The notes: generated from the sequence alone by a model not told the origin. A stretch of 64,000 bases of DNA from Kineosporia sp. R_H_3 (GCF_002198675.1 NZ_MWLL01000013.1:1-64000); one strand, 5' to 3'; positions 16,667-25,743 are shown, numbered from the stretch's first letter. Numbers and translations are program-made.

Positions 16667-18304
16667 TCAACCTCGCAGGGAGCGCACTGCTACCTCGAGC
16701 AGTCCGCTAGCGACGGTGCTCGTGCCGTCTCCGCGGGCCAGCTCGACCAAGTCGACACCGCTGCTCCCAAGCCACGTCCCTATGCATAGGTCGATGAAGT
16801 ATGTGTCGAGACCGACCGCTGCATGGCGTACCTGCGTGTAGTTGACGATGATTGTCTTCTGGTCGCTCGCAGCCCTCGCCTGCCTGATTGCATCCAGCAA
16901 CTTCGCTGGAACGACGAGAACCGTGCCGTCATGGCACATCAGCCAGTATGCCGATGTTGGACTCTTGGCGAGCAGTCCGTGTAGTTGCAAAAGGTCAATC
17001 TTCCACCGGTCGTTCGGAGGCGGTGCCGTGGTGGCCCCGTTGTAGAGGGTCTTCTTGACCTGAACGAGATCGGCAACCTTGGTGCGCAGTTCGCCGAGGA
17101 TGTCGATGTCGACGACGATCGCGAGGTCGGCGTAGACGGTCGCCTCTTCCGACTTAGGGATCCTCCTGTAGTCGCACCGGACGTCGACCGGCGTGGCGCC
17201 TGTTTCCAGCTCAGTCGTTGTGGCCGCCTGGCGGAGAGCAAGCTTGATGTGAGTGATGAGAGAGCCCAAATGACCCTCTTCCTCAGACCTCGCCTGGGCC
17301 GGAAAGTCCTGCGCCCACTCGCTGCGGGCAACGTTGAGGGCGCCGCGCAGGCGCGCCTCCACGTCCAAGCTCGACATCCACGTACTTGTAGGAGAGGCGA
17401 GTGGGCGCGGAAAGGCGTCGAGTAGGCTCCTGTCATAGTTGCGCGCGATCGCATTCAAAAGAGCGTCATCCGAGTCGCGGCCGCGCAGGGTATCCAGCAG
17501 TTGAGTTGCCCGGTCCGCGGCCGGGTTTATGGCGGCATGCTCAGTTGCGAGCAAGGCAGGTGTTGCGTCAACCTCCTGGCCGTGCGCCCATGTGATTGTT
17601 TCGACGAGGGTCCGCTCGTCCGTGCTCAACTGGAGTGCCCAAGGAACGAGCAGCAGCCAGTCCTCGGGGTTGGACTCGATGAGGGCCCGAAGTCGCTTTC
17701 TGCATGCCGCTTGAAGTGCGCCGTGCCCCCGCGCGAGCTGCATAGCTCTGAAATTGCTGATCATTGAGGCGCACGTGTTGGAGAGCTGCGGCGGGACTCT
17801 TCCTGCGATCATGCCGGACTTGACTTGTACCTCGGCGTGCTCCAAGCCGTCGGCCACCGCTGCTGCCATCTGAAGGGCGGCGGGCAAGGGGTCGGGGTTG
17901 TACCTTCGCCAAGTGGTGATGACGTAGTGGCCGGCAGCACGCGGGTTTGCCAGTGCGTCGCTGATCAGTATCTGTAGTCCCTCGCTCACCAATACTGGCC
18001 TTATCTGGCCGAGTCTTCGAAACGCTCTCGGATACTGTTGCACGCCAGTACCCATAATCTTGGCTTCGCCTGTCACCTCTGCAGCAAAAGCATCTATTTC
18101 AGCATCTTCTGCTCGGCCAAGAAAGTCCTCGTAGTCAGAGTCTCGGGGAACGAATAGGCTATCGTAAGGATTGTTCACGTGGGGATGCTTCTCGTTCGCG
18201 GGGCGCCGGTGATCGATTGCTCGACCATTCTCATCACATTTCCCGAGACGGGTCCATGACTTCCTGGGGACCGGGTCGCTCCACGAGTGCCGATCAAAGA
18301 CCAT
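16667..18304 (-). CDS. hypothetical protein with putative PD-(D/E)XK-like C-terminal region
   Basis: The product is 545 residues and I do not recognise a named family. Residues 1-340 are mostly helical with no motif I can place. Residues 345-420 contain a helix (EEGHLGSLITHIKLALRQ), then ADLAIVVDID (Asp393) and ADLVQVKKT (Gln415, Lys417). This D...QxK arrangement is typical of restriction-endonuclease-fold nucleases, but only as a pattern. Codon use is less GC-biased than in neighbouring genes, which suggests horizontal transfer. AGGAG is 13 bp before ATG 18304; GTG 18178 is an alternative. The P-loop ATPase downstream and the Fic gene point to a defence context. The function is inferred. Confidence 0.7.
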   Translation of the reverse strand: MVFDRHSWSDPVPRKSWTRLGKCDENGRAIDHRRPANEKHPHVNNPYDSLFVPRDSDYEDFLGRAEDAEIDAFAAEVTGEAKIMGTGVQQYPRAFRRLGQIRPVLVSEGLQILISDALANPRAAGHYVITTWRRYNPDPLPAALQMAAAVADGLEHAEVQVKSGMIAGRVPPQLSNTCASMISNFRAMQLARGHGALQAACRKRLRALIESNPEDWLLLVPWALQLSTDERTLVETITWAHGQEVDATPALLATEHAAINPAADRATQLLDTLRGRDSDDALLNAIARNYDRSLLDAFPRPLASPTSTWMSSLDVEARLRGALNVARSEWAQDFPAQARSEEEGHLGSLITHIKLALRQAATTTELETGATPVDVRCDYRRIPKSEEATVYADLAIVVDIDILGELRTKVADLVQVKKTLYNGATTAPPPNDRWKIDLLQLHGLLAKSPTSAYWLMCHDGTVLVVPAKLLDAIRQARAASDQKTIIVNYTQVRHAAVGLDTYFIDLCIGTWLGSSGVDLVELARGDGTSTVASGLLEVAVRSLRG

Positions 18305-18509
18305 GTGTAAGGAATCGCTCCTAGGTCGATGGCTTTCATGCTTCTGCTGATTGTGTCGGTGTCGGACGTCGGCATTCTAGCGATGTATGTGCCTGGCGAT
18401 GCGTGGAGCGCAAGTAGCAGCGTGCCTCTGTAATCCTTGTTGGTGGCGGGTTCACCGGCTATCGAGATACCTTAGAAACATGCTCTGAGTGCTGAGAGGT
18501 GTCTCTATG

Positions 18510-18596
18510 GGCTCGCCTCGGGATCAACTCCGCCAGGACCGGCGCCCGGTTGCGCGCCTGGCAGCGGCCCGCCGCGCCTGCGCGCTGTTGCCCTGA
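18510..18596 (+). pseudogene. 3' remnant of the helix-turn-helix family gene
   Basis: About 28 codons ending in TGA at 18594-18596 encode RDQLRQDRRPVARLAAARRA plus CALLP, matching the C-terminal tail REQLREERHPVTRLAVARRA of the copy ending at 16527. Nucleotide identity over the best 57 bases is about 77 percent by eye (13 differences), so it is a diverged paralogue rather than a fresh duplication. The rest of the gene is gone. It lies upstream of the 545-residue gene, so that gene is bracketed by two copies of the same tail. Confidence 0.6.
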
Positions 18597-19006
18597 GTGG
18601 GCGAGGCCGAGAGCGCCGGGCCACGACGGCAGGTGTGTGTCTCGTGGCGGCTCAGCGGCTCCGCGCAGGTCCAACGGTTGATGAGTTCAATTGAGTGGCG
18701 TCAGGACGCATCAACTCCTGAACGGCGGACAACGGAGCGCATCGGACGGCCCTGCCACTGCCCTCGTTGGCGCACCCTCGCCTCGCCACTTGAAGGCAAC
18801 ACTGGTCCCCCTTGTCGCCGAGCATGTGCATCGGACGGCCGGTCGTGAGGATGGGCGTCGGCTGCGTGGGGTGCACATCGGAAGCCGTCACCACTGGCGC
18901 GACGCCGCGCCGAAGCAGGCTTTCCTGATGGATCATGACGTTTGTCCACACGCCTCGACTACTTCAGGTAGCGTTCCAGGCACTGACAGTCAGAGGAGAT
19001 CGAGCG
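18597..19006. other. intergenic region upstream of the P-loop ATPase
   Basis: These 410 bp contain only short frames without recognisable protein features. AGAGGAG at 18992-18998 is a good ribosome site for TTG 19007. I see no tRNA and no clear promoter. Confidence 0.4.
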
Positions 19007-20530
19007 TTGACGCCTGGAACCGCTGTCCCGATCGATTTGAGCACCGTCTACCTCGGAGCGCCGAGCGCTGAACGTGACATTCACAGTGGACTCGAGCACT
19101 ACTTCGTGGAGAGTGAAGCGTTCCGTCGCGTCGCCTCAGGCCAGAAGACTGTCATCTTAGGGAACCGTGGCTCGGGCAAGAGCGCAATCTTCCAGATGCT
19201 GGGCCGTCAGGCCCAATCGCGCAACGATGTCGTAATCGAACTTGCGCCTGAAGACTACTCGTACGAGCTTCTTCAGAGCGCGCTGGCCAAGGAGTCTGAC
19301 GGAGCATGGGCGAAACTTGGCGCCTACTCCGTAGCTTGGAAGTTTCTCATTTATGTTCTGGTCATGAAGGAACTCGTTTCCCGCAGTGGGGGCCGCCCTG
19401 GGCGCGGGCCGCTCGCGAAGATCACAGCTTATGTTCGCGACAATCACCCAAACACTGAGATGAGCAAGCTGTCCGCCCTGATTGGCTACATGAAGCGCCT
19501 TGAAGGAGTGAAGGTGGGCGGGGTGGAGGCCGCACTCAAGACTCGCGAACTTGAAAAGCTCTATAAGTTGGAGGAGATCCATGCAGTCTTGCCTGCGCTA
19601 AGGGAAGTCCTTGAGAAGCAGCGTGTTTACGTGTTTGTTGACGAGCTCGACAGAGGCTGGGACGCCAGTGAGGATGCTCAAGCGTTTGTCGCGGGCCTCT
19701 TCCAGGCTTGTATGTCCATCAACAACCTTTCGCGCGGCCTCACTGTCTACATGTCGCTTCGACAGGAGCTTTACGAGAATATCCCCGCCCTGTACGACGA
19801 CGCGCAGAAGTTCCGGGATGTGATCGAGACGGTCTCCTGGTCGGAACCGGGGCTTCGTCAACTGATTGCCCGCAGGCTCAGGTACAACGTACGGGAGTTG
19901 AAGGATGCTGACGATGAGGGTTGTTGGAACTCAGTGTTCGCCGAGACGTTGAGTTACAGGCAGAACAAGTCGTTCAACTACATGGTTGATAGGACCCTCT
20001 TTCGCCCTCGTGAACTAATCCAATTCTGTGCGACGGCGATTGAAGGCGCCCAAGACAGTAGAATTGATCCCGCGCTCGACTATGGTGTCATTCTGAATGC
20101 CGAGACCACATATTCCGAGGCGCGTACGAAAGATATCGCCGCCGAGTATCGTTTTCAGTATCCTTCGCTTCTGAGTGTGTTCGAAGCGTTTCGCGGTCGG
20201 GTCTATTCATTTGATAGAGACGACCTTGAGTCTATCTGCATGGATCTGATACTTGGCGGACTGGTAATCGATGCCGAAGCCCAGGATTGGGTGACCAAAC
20301 TTGGTGACCCGAGTGACCTCATCACCATCCTATGGCAGGTGGGATTTCTGAGAGCCCGCGCGCAGGGCGGGATCAAGGCGCAGCGAAGAAGTGGCAGTTC
20401 ATACCTCGGCCCTCACCAAGTCTCGAACTTGCGCCTAGACAATATCTCGAGATTTCAGATACATCAGATGTTCCGAAGCTATCTAGGCCTGCGTGAACCG
20501 AAGAAGAGCGCCTCGGCGGACGACGAGTAG
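19007..20530 (+). CDS. P-loop ATPase, Sll1717-family type
   Basis: TTG 19007 with AGAGGAG 8 bp upstream is the preferred start, giving 507 residues; ATG 18935 in frame would add 24. IDLSTVYLGAPSAERD and HYFVESEAFRRVASGQKTVI lead to Walker A GNRGSGKS (residues 52-59); VYVFVDELDRGW (207-218) is Walker B. The layout matches the Sll1717-type P-loop ATPases, STAND/KAP-like proteins often found in defence islands. GC content is visibly lower than the chromosome average here. The partner may be the putative nuclease at 16667-18304, which is divergent. A role as ATP-driven sensor of phage or plasmid invasion is inferred. Confidence 0.8.
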   Translation: MTPGTAVPIDLSTVYLGAPSAERDIHSGLEHYFVESEAFRRVASGQKTVILGNRGSGKSAIFQMLGRQAQSRNDVVIELAPEDYSYELLQSALAKESDGAWAKLGAYSVAWKFLIYVLVMKELVSRSGGRPGRGPLAKITAYVRDNHPNTEMSKLSALIGYMKRLEGVKVGGVEAALKTRELEKLYKLEEIHAVLPALREVLEKQRVYVFVDELDRGWDASEDAQAFVAGLFQACMSINNLSRGLTVYMSLRQELYENIPALYDDAQKFRDVIETVSWSEPGLRQLIARRLRYNVRELKDADDEGCWNSVFAETLSYRQNKSFNYMVDRTLFRPRELIQFCATAIEGAQDSRIDPALDYGVILNAETTYSEARTKDIAAEYRFQYPSLLSVFEAFRGRVYSFDRDDLESICMDLILGGLVIDAEAQDWVTKLGDPSDLITILWQVGFLRARAQGGIKAQRRSGSSYLGPHQVSNLRLDNISRFQIHQMFRSYLGLREPKKSASADDE

Positions 20531-20607
20531 ATGCGAGCGAAACGGCGCAGTGGACGGGGAGGCTTCCTCGACCCCGCAGCGAGCCTCGAGTCCGACACGC
20601 CGGTGAG

Positions 20608-22134
20608 CTACCCGAGCCCTTCCGCGAACCGCGCGACGGCCGCAGCGAGCGTCTGCTCAATGACGGCGTCGATCTCGGCCAGCCGTGGGGCGAGCGTCTC
20701 TTCGCTGACGAGAGTGACGGAGTCGGTGCTATCGGGAGTGAGCAGGGGGACAGCGACCGGTGCCTCAGGAGCGCCGTCTGCAGGGGCGTCACCGGGCGCT
20801 TGGCGGCCTGAGGCCGCCTGGAGCGACTCCGCGAAGACAGTTAGGGCCAGGACGCCAGTCTCGCCGTGGCCGACCTTCTGCACAACGGTTACGAAGCGTA
20901 GGTTCTGCCCGAGCGCGGTTAGCCGCAGGTGCGTCCACCAGGTCCCCTCGGAGATGTTCGCGAAGAAGCCGCCGTGCCTTGCGGCTCGAACGATCTGTGC
21001 GCGCCACCAACGAGCTGCTGGCTCTGGAGGACGCGCTGTGAAGACCACGGCAGTGGCATCTGGATCGACCGCGCGGAACTGGGTCGCAAGGTCACGCCCG
21101 ACGGACTCCAACGCCGTCTCGACATGTCTGTGGATCTCGTCAGCGAGGCCTAGGGCCCTGGAGGCACGTTGTGTGGCGTCCTCGTCGCGCATCGCCCGCA
21201 ACCGCTCCACATACGCCCGCGCCACGTCCACGGCGCCTGCGCCGACCGCAGGGGCTGCAGCGACGGCAAGGGGACGCTCGATCTCCGCGCGGAGAGCGAC
21301 GACTTCGAGACGGGCGAACAAGCGCGTTAGCGCCCGTAGGTCGCCGTCGTTGGCGTTCTCCAGGGCCAGCAGGTAGTCCTCGCGCGAGTAGCGGTCCACG
21401 ACCAACGGGGCATATCTGCTGCGTAGCAGAACGAGCAACGCCAAGGCACGCGCCACACGGCCGTTGCCGTCGTCGAAGGGGTGGATCGCCACGAAAGCAT
21501 GGTGCAGCCAGGCCGCTGCGACGACGGGGTGGAGCTCAGATGCCTGGGGGTAGAAGGCGACCAGGCGATCGATCTCGGCGTCGACCTGGTCTGGGGGCGC
21601 GAAGAGGAGCACCCCACCGGATCGCATGTGGGCCTGGTTCGGTGACTGCTTCCACGAGCCGTGGCGAAGCGGTCGCTCCGTGACCCGGCCGAACTGGTCG
21701 ACAGCCTTGAACGTCGACTGGGACCGGCAGAGTGCGGTGTGCAGCTCGCGGATGAAGTGGGCAGATAGGTCCCGGCCGTTCCCTGCCGCATCGGCGAGGA
21801 AGGTCAGCGCCTCGAACTGGGACCGGATCGTCTCCAGGGCACCCTCATCGATTCCTCCCTCACGAGCGGCTACTTCAGCGCTGAGCCCTTCGGCTACGAG
21901 CGCCTCGGTGACACCCCAGTCCACGTCGTAGAGCCGTTCGATGATGCCGGTTTCAATCGCATGCCGCCGCAGGTTTCGCTGGCGTGACTCTCGGAACTCG
22001 GCAGACGACTCGTCTCTTACCACGTCGGCCCAGGCTCGCTGGAGTGCGTCGACGGACGCCAGGACCTGCGCCAGATCGCCGTTCAGCGCCGCCGGCGGGC
22101 GGACTCGCCACCACGGCTCCGCATCGCTCTCCAC
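20608..22134 (-). CDS. Fic family protein (AMPylator-like)
   Basis: The 508-residue protein starts at GTG 22134. The Fic core motif HPFDDGNGR occupies residues 218-226, with all catalytic residues (His218, Asn224, Arg226). An N-terminal stretch TGIIER (residues 62-67) aligns with the inhibitory [S/T]xxxE[G/N] motif of class II Fic proteins, but the final Gly/Asn is Arg. A roughly 230-residue C-terminal region (from about 280) is of unknown type; it includes VVFTARPPEPAARWWRAQIV and may recognise a target. Fic enzymes transfer AMP or other nucleotides to proteins. Its place next to defence-like genes suggests a toxin or stress-response role. Confidence 0.85.
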   Translation of the reverse strand: MESDAEPWWRVRPPAALNGDLAQVLASVDALQRAWADVVRDESSAEFRESRQRNLRRHAIETGIIERLYDVDWGVTEALVAEGLSAEVAAREGGIDEGALETIRSQFEALTFLADAAGNGRDLSAHFIRELHTALCRSQSTFKAVDQFGRVTERPLRHGSWKQSPNQAHMRSGGVLLFAPPDQVDAEIDRLVAFYPQASELHPVVAAAWLHHAFVAIHPFDDGNGRVARALALLVLLRSRYAPLVVDRYSREDYLLALENANDGDLRALTRLFARLEVVALRAEIERPLAVAAAPAVGAGAVDVARAYVERLRAMRDEDATQRASRALGLADEIHRHVETALESVGRDLATQFRAVDPDATAVVFTARPPEPAARWWRAQIVRAARHGGFFANISEGTWWTHLRLTALGQNLRFVTVVQKVGHGETGVLALTVFAESLQAASGRQAPGDAPADGAPEAPVAVPLLTPDSTDSVTLVSEETLAPRLAEIDAVIEQTLAAAVARFAEGLG

Positions 22135-22233
22135 GGGTGAAGACTAGCCGCCCTCATCCGGTGAGGTTCGGAGGTGCAGCACGCCCGGTGTCGGCGATTG
22201 CGGTCCCTCGATGTGGCCGTGTCCGGGCAGTGG

Positions 22234-22662
22234 TCACCCAAGTTGCGGGCTGTCCTGCGACTTGGAGGAGACGACGTTGCCATCGGCGTCCGTTTCCTGC
22301 TGTGTGGTCGTGGTGTTGCTGGTCTTCGCGCCGACCAGGTAGCCGGCGATGGTCCCGAGCAGCGTGTAGAAGGCTGCCACCGTCTCACTCTTGATCGCCA
22401 GGGCGAGGCCGAGGCCGAGTAGGCCCAGGACGGCGATGGCGATGAGGCCGATCAGACGAGCGAAGGTGGCGTCTACCTGACGAATGCCGACGAGGCGACC
22501 ATCGTCGCCCTTCTGTCGAGAGTTGATGTACTGGCGGTTCAGCTGCCAGGCCACCAGAACCAGGACTCCAAACGCGGCGGCGATGGAGCCGACGACCAGG
22601 GCGACCCGCTCCGCCGAGACCGTCCCAGCATCAGCACTCGTGATGGCTGTAGTGAAGATCAT
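22234..22662 (-). CDS. small membrane protein of unknown function
   Basis: ATG 22662 has GGAGG at about -14 and gives 142 residues; a longer frame starts at 22713. Two hydrophobic helices are clear: RVALVVGSIAAAFGVLVLVA (about residues 20-39) and LIGLIAIAVLGLLGLGLALA (about 70-89). A third, weaker helix lies around YTLLGTIAGYLVGA. The C-terminus is polar (TSNTTTTQQETDADGN). I do not recognise the family. It lies 99 bp from the Fic gene on the same strand and might be co-transcribed upstream of it. Confidence 0.65.
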   Translation of the reverse strand: MIFTTAITSADAGTVSAERVALVVGSIAAAFGVLVLVAWQLNRQYINSRQKGDDGRLVGIRQVDATFARLIGLIAIAVLGLLGLGLALAIKSETVAAFYTLLGTIAGYLVGAKTSNTTTTQQETDADGNVVSSKSQDSPQLG

Positions 22663-22734
22663 GAGTGGTCGTCCTCCGTAGCTCAGGAGCATGGATCTGC
22701 TGTTGGATCGCATTCATGTCGCGAGCGGCACATG

Positions 22735-23070
22735 TCACCGCGTCGAGTACGCATCGCGGGAAGCAGGCGTTACTGTCGCCGAGACTGAGGACCGTCCGTG
22801 ACGGTCGGGCGGGCCGAGCACACGGCGCAGCTTGGCCGGCAGCCCGCGCGAGTGCACCACGACCAGTTCCCGGTTAGCCCGTGTCAGGCTGGTGTACAGC
22901 GGCCCTTCCTTGTCGACGCTCCGCGGGAACAGCCCCGGATCCACGACCACGACGCCGTCGAACTCGAGGCCCCGCACATCACGCGGAACGAGCAGGCGAA
23001 CTCGGGCGTCGTCAAGCACCCACTCGTCGCTCCCGCCGGGGACTGTCCGATCAAGGGATGCTTCTATGTT
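22735..23070 (-). pseudogene. UvrD/Rep-type helicase, C-terminal stump cut by IS110
   Basis: The fragment encodes SDEWVLDDARVRLLVPRDVR, then LEFDGVVVVDPGLFP and GPLYTSLTRANRELVVVHSR. These are motifs of the UvrD C-terminal helicase core (motifs V and VI with the arginine finger). Everything N-terminal is missing, and the frame runs into the IS110 element at about 23070. The remaining ~110 residues cannot bind ATP or act as a helicase. This fixes one boundary of the IS110 insertion. Confidence 0.75.
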
Positions 23071-24290
23071 CGTCAACCGGTCCGGGCGAGCAGGAGCAGT
23101 GGGTGGAGCTCGCGGGCGATGTAGCGCTTGAGACATCGCAGGATCTCGGTGCGTGCGAGTCCTTCGCGGGTGCGTCGTTCGACGTACTGGCGTGTACGAG
23201 GGTCACTGCGCATGCGCACGACGGCGACGGTGTGCAGGGCGGAGTTCGCTTGCCTGTCGCCTCCTCGGTTGAGGCGGTGTCGGCGAGTCTTGCCCGAGGA
23301 CGCAGGTAGCGGGCTGACGCCGCAGAGGGCCGCGAAGCCTGGTTCGGCCAGGAGTCGTTCCTGGTGGCCGCCGGCGGTGATGAGCAGCGCTGCGGCGACA
23401 TCGGGACCGACTCCGAATTGGGCGAGGAGCTGGGGTGCTGCTTCCGCGGTGATCACCTTGATCGGCTCGTCCAGGTCACGGATCTCGGCGTCCAGGTGCT
23501 GCCATCGACGAGCCGCGGAACGCAGAGCGGTCTTGGTGGCGGTGCTGGCATCAGTACCGCGGCCGGGGCGCAGCGCGGCGCAGCGTGTGACGCGTTCACG
23601 GAGCGTGCCGGTGTCGAGGTTGGCGCGTAGATCTGCGGGGGCGGTGACCAGGAGGGCCTGGAGCAGGTTGGCTGCCTGGGTACGCGCCTTGATCGCGGAT
23701 CGCCTGGCGGCACGGAGCTGGCGCAACGCCTCGGAGGCACCGATCCCTTGCCTGGGACTGCCGGAGGATTCGCCGGCAAGGAGTGCCCGGGCGGCCGCCT
23801 CGGCGTCGAGCTGGTCGGACTTGCCGCGCTCACGGCGAAGTCGCCGGCCCGGCCGGGAGACCTCCAGAACGGCCTCGCCCTGCTGGCGCAGGTAGCGGGT
23901 CAAGCCGGCGCCGTAGCTTCCAGGACCCTCGAGCCCCCACTGCCTGGCCGGTCCGAGCGCCCGCGCCCACGCCAGGAGTGTCTTCAGGCCGGCGCCGGTG
24001 GTCGGGACGCTGAGGTCACCCAGGCGGCGTCCCAGCCTGTCTATGGCGACGGCGACGTGGACGTCCTTGTGGGTGTCGACGCCGACGATGACGTCGTTCG
24101 CTGATTGGGCGGTCGTGGTGCCGGTGCTGGTCATTGTGAGGGTGCCACCTTCGCGAGCAGGGCCATGGTGGCGATCTGAGCGGGCCTGGTCGACAACACA
24201 GTGATGAGGGCTCGTGCGCCCAGGCTTCTATTAGGTCAGGCCCGGCCCGCTCAGAACGCGAGGCCCCGGACCGGTCGACGGATCCCTTGC
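23060..24290 (-). mobile_element. IS110-family insertion sequence
   Basis: The left edge is set by the interrupted helicase frame (about 23060-23070). The right edge is uncertain because the IS256 element begins near 24290. IS110 elements lack terminal inverted repeats, and none were seen. The ~155 bp upstream of the transposase start (24135-24290) is non-coding, as expected for the end that encodes the guide (bridge) RNA in IS110-group elements. Confidence 0.7.
23073..24134 (-). CDS. IS110 family transposase
   Basis: The 353-residue product is full length for the family and appears intact. The N-terminal DEDD/RuvC-like domain begins VIVGVDTHKDVHVAVAIDRLG (residues 15-35) and continues with KSDQLDAEAAARAL. 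The C-terminal Tnp-20 domain has GVGPDVAAALLITAGG, FAALCGVSPLPASSGKTRRH and NRGGDRQANSALHTVAVVR, including the catalytic serine region. It catalyses RNA-guided, site-specific recombination of its element. It starts at ATG 24134 and stops at the helicase junction. No frameshift is visible, so the element could be active. Confidence 0.92.
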   Translation of the reverse strand: MTSTGTTTAQSANDVIVGVDTHKDVHVAVAIDRLGRRLGDLSVPTTGAGLKTLLAWARALGPARQWGLEGPGSYGAGLTRYLRQQGEAVLEVSRPGRRLRRERGKSDQLDAEAAARALLAGESSGSPRQGIGASEALRQLRAARRSAIKARTQAANLLQALLVTAPADLRANLDTGTLRERVTRCAALRPGRGTDASTATKTALRSAARRWQHLDAEIRDLDEPIKVITAEAAPQLLAQFGVGPDVAAALLITAGGHQERLLAEPGFAALCGVSPLPASSGKTRRHRLNRGGDRQANSALHTVAVVRMRSDPRTRQYVERRTREGLARTEILRCLKRYIARELHPLLLLARTG

Positions 24291-25743
24291 AGGACAGTCC
24301 AGAGGACGTCGGTGTAACTGAGAGTCAGACCGGTCCGGAGCCATCGCCCATTCTCACTGTGTAACTGATCTTGCCTGACACGCCGAGCCTGCGGGCTTGG
24401 CGGGGAGGTATGGATCATGAGCGACACCATCGAGCCCGTGGCGAAGACCCGGGGATCGAAGCAGCAGCGTGAGCAGGATCAGGCGTTGGCGAGTGAGCTC
24501 GTCGAGCGGGCCCGCGCCGAGGGGGTGGAACTCATCGGCCCGGGCGGTCTGCTGACCGGGCTGACCAAGACGGTCCTGGAGACCGCGCTCGAGGTCGAGC
24601 TGAGCGACCATCTCGGCTACGACAAGCACGACCCCGCCGGCCGGAACGGGGAGAACTCCCGCAACGGGACCCGCCCCAAGACGGTGCTCACCGAACTCGG
24701 CCCGGTCGAGATCGACGTCCCTCGGGACCGAGCCGGAACCTTCGAGCCGGTCATCGTGAAGAAGCGGCAGCGCCGACTGGACTCGATCGACCAGATCGTC
24801 TTGTCGTTGAGCGCCCGTGGTCTGACGACCGGTGAGATCAGCGCTCACTTCGCCGAGGTCTACGGCGCCTCCGTCAGCAAGGACACCGTCTCCCGGATCA
24901 CCGACGCGGTGCTGGAGGAGATGACCGAGTGGTCGACCCGGCCGCTGGACCGGGTCTACCCGGTGGTCTTCATCGACGCGATCGTGGTCAAGGTCCGCGA
25001 CGGGCAGGTCGTCAACCGGCCGGTCTACGCCGCCATTGGTGTCACCGTGACCGGCGAACGCGACATCCTCGGTCTGTGGGCCGGTGACGGCGGCGAGGGC
25101 GCGAAGTTCTGGCTGTCGGTGCTGACCGAGGTCAAGAACCGCGGGGTCCAGGACGTCTGCATCCTGGTCTGCGACGGCCTCAAGGGCCTGCCCGACGCGG
25201 TGAACACCGCCTGGCCGCTGGCGCTGGTCCAGACGTGCATCATTCACCTGCTGCGCAACAGCTTCCGGTACGCCGGCCGGCAGGACTGGGAGAAGATCGC
25301 CCGCGCCCTTCGGCCGGTCTACACCGCCCCGACCGAGGCCGCTGCCAAGGAACGGTTCACCGAGTTCGCCGCCGAGTGGGGCGAGAAGTACCGGGCCATC
25401 GTGCAGCTGTGGGAGAACGCTTGGACCGAGTTCGTGCCGTTCCTCGACTACGACGTCGAGATCCGCCGGATCATCTGCACCACCAACGCGATCGAGTCCC
25501 TGAACGCCCGCTACCGACGCGCCGTCCGCGCCCGAGGCCACTTCCCCACCGAGCAGGCCGCGCTCAAGTGCCTCTACCTGGTCACCCGGTCCCTGGACCC
25601 GACCGGCAGGGGTAGGGCACGCTGGGCCATCCGCTGGAAGCCCGCCCTGAACGCCTTCGCCATCACCTTCGAAGGCCGCCTCAACCCGAGCACCACCAAC
25701 TGACCGAGCGAGAGTCAGTTACACCGAAGATCGGACAGTCCCC
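24291..25743 (+). mobile_element. IS256-family insertion sequence
   Basis: Imperfect terminal inverted repeats share GGTGTAACTGA: left at 24311-24321 with GGACAGTCC outside it (24291-24299), right as the reverse complement at 25715-25725 with GGACAGTCC at 25733-25741. A further copy of GTGTAACTGA at 24359-24368 makes the exact left end uncertain. No 8-9 bp target duplication could be identified by eye. Confidence 0.75.
24417..25703 (+). CDS. IS256 family transposase
   Basis: The 428-residue mutator-type transposase starts at ATG 24417 behind GGAGG (24404-24408). Conserved parts are DHLGYDKHDPAGRNGENSRN, PRDRAGTFEPVIVKKRQRRL, the catalytic region VYPVVFIDAIVVKVRDG (first Asp) and LVCDGLKGLPDAVN (second Asp). 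RIICTTNAIESLNARYRRA carries the catalytic Glu. The length and all DDE residues indicate an intact enzyme. It lies immediately beside IS110, which suggests that this site has repeatedly received mobile elements. Confidence 0.95.
   Translation: MSDTIEPVAKTRGSKQQREQDQALASELVERARAEGVELIGPGGLLTGLTKTVLETALEVELSDHLGYDKHDPAGRNGENSRNGTRPKTVLTELGPVEIDVPRDRAGTFEPVIVKKRQRRLDSIDQIVLSLSARGLTTGEISAHFAEVYGASVSKDTVSRITDAVLEEMTEWSTRPLDRVYPVVFIDAIVVKVRDGQVVNRPVYAAIGVTVTGERDILGLWAGDGGEGAKFWLSVLTEVKNRGVQDVCILVCDGLKGLPDAVNTAWPLALVQTCIIHLLRNSFRYAGRQDWEKIARALRPVYTAPTEAAAKERFTEFAAEWGEKYRAIVQLWENAWTEFVPFLDYDVEIRRIICTTNAIESLNARYRRAVRARGHFPTEQAALKCLYLVTRSLDPTGRGRARWAIRWKPALNAFAITFEGRLNPSTTN

Noticed and set aside
16438-18596. 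Direct repeats (att sites) flanking the 545-residue gene
   Set aside because: The two copies differ at about 13 of 57 bases, too diverged for a recent site-specific integration; treated as paralogous remnants.
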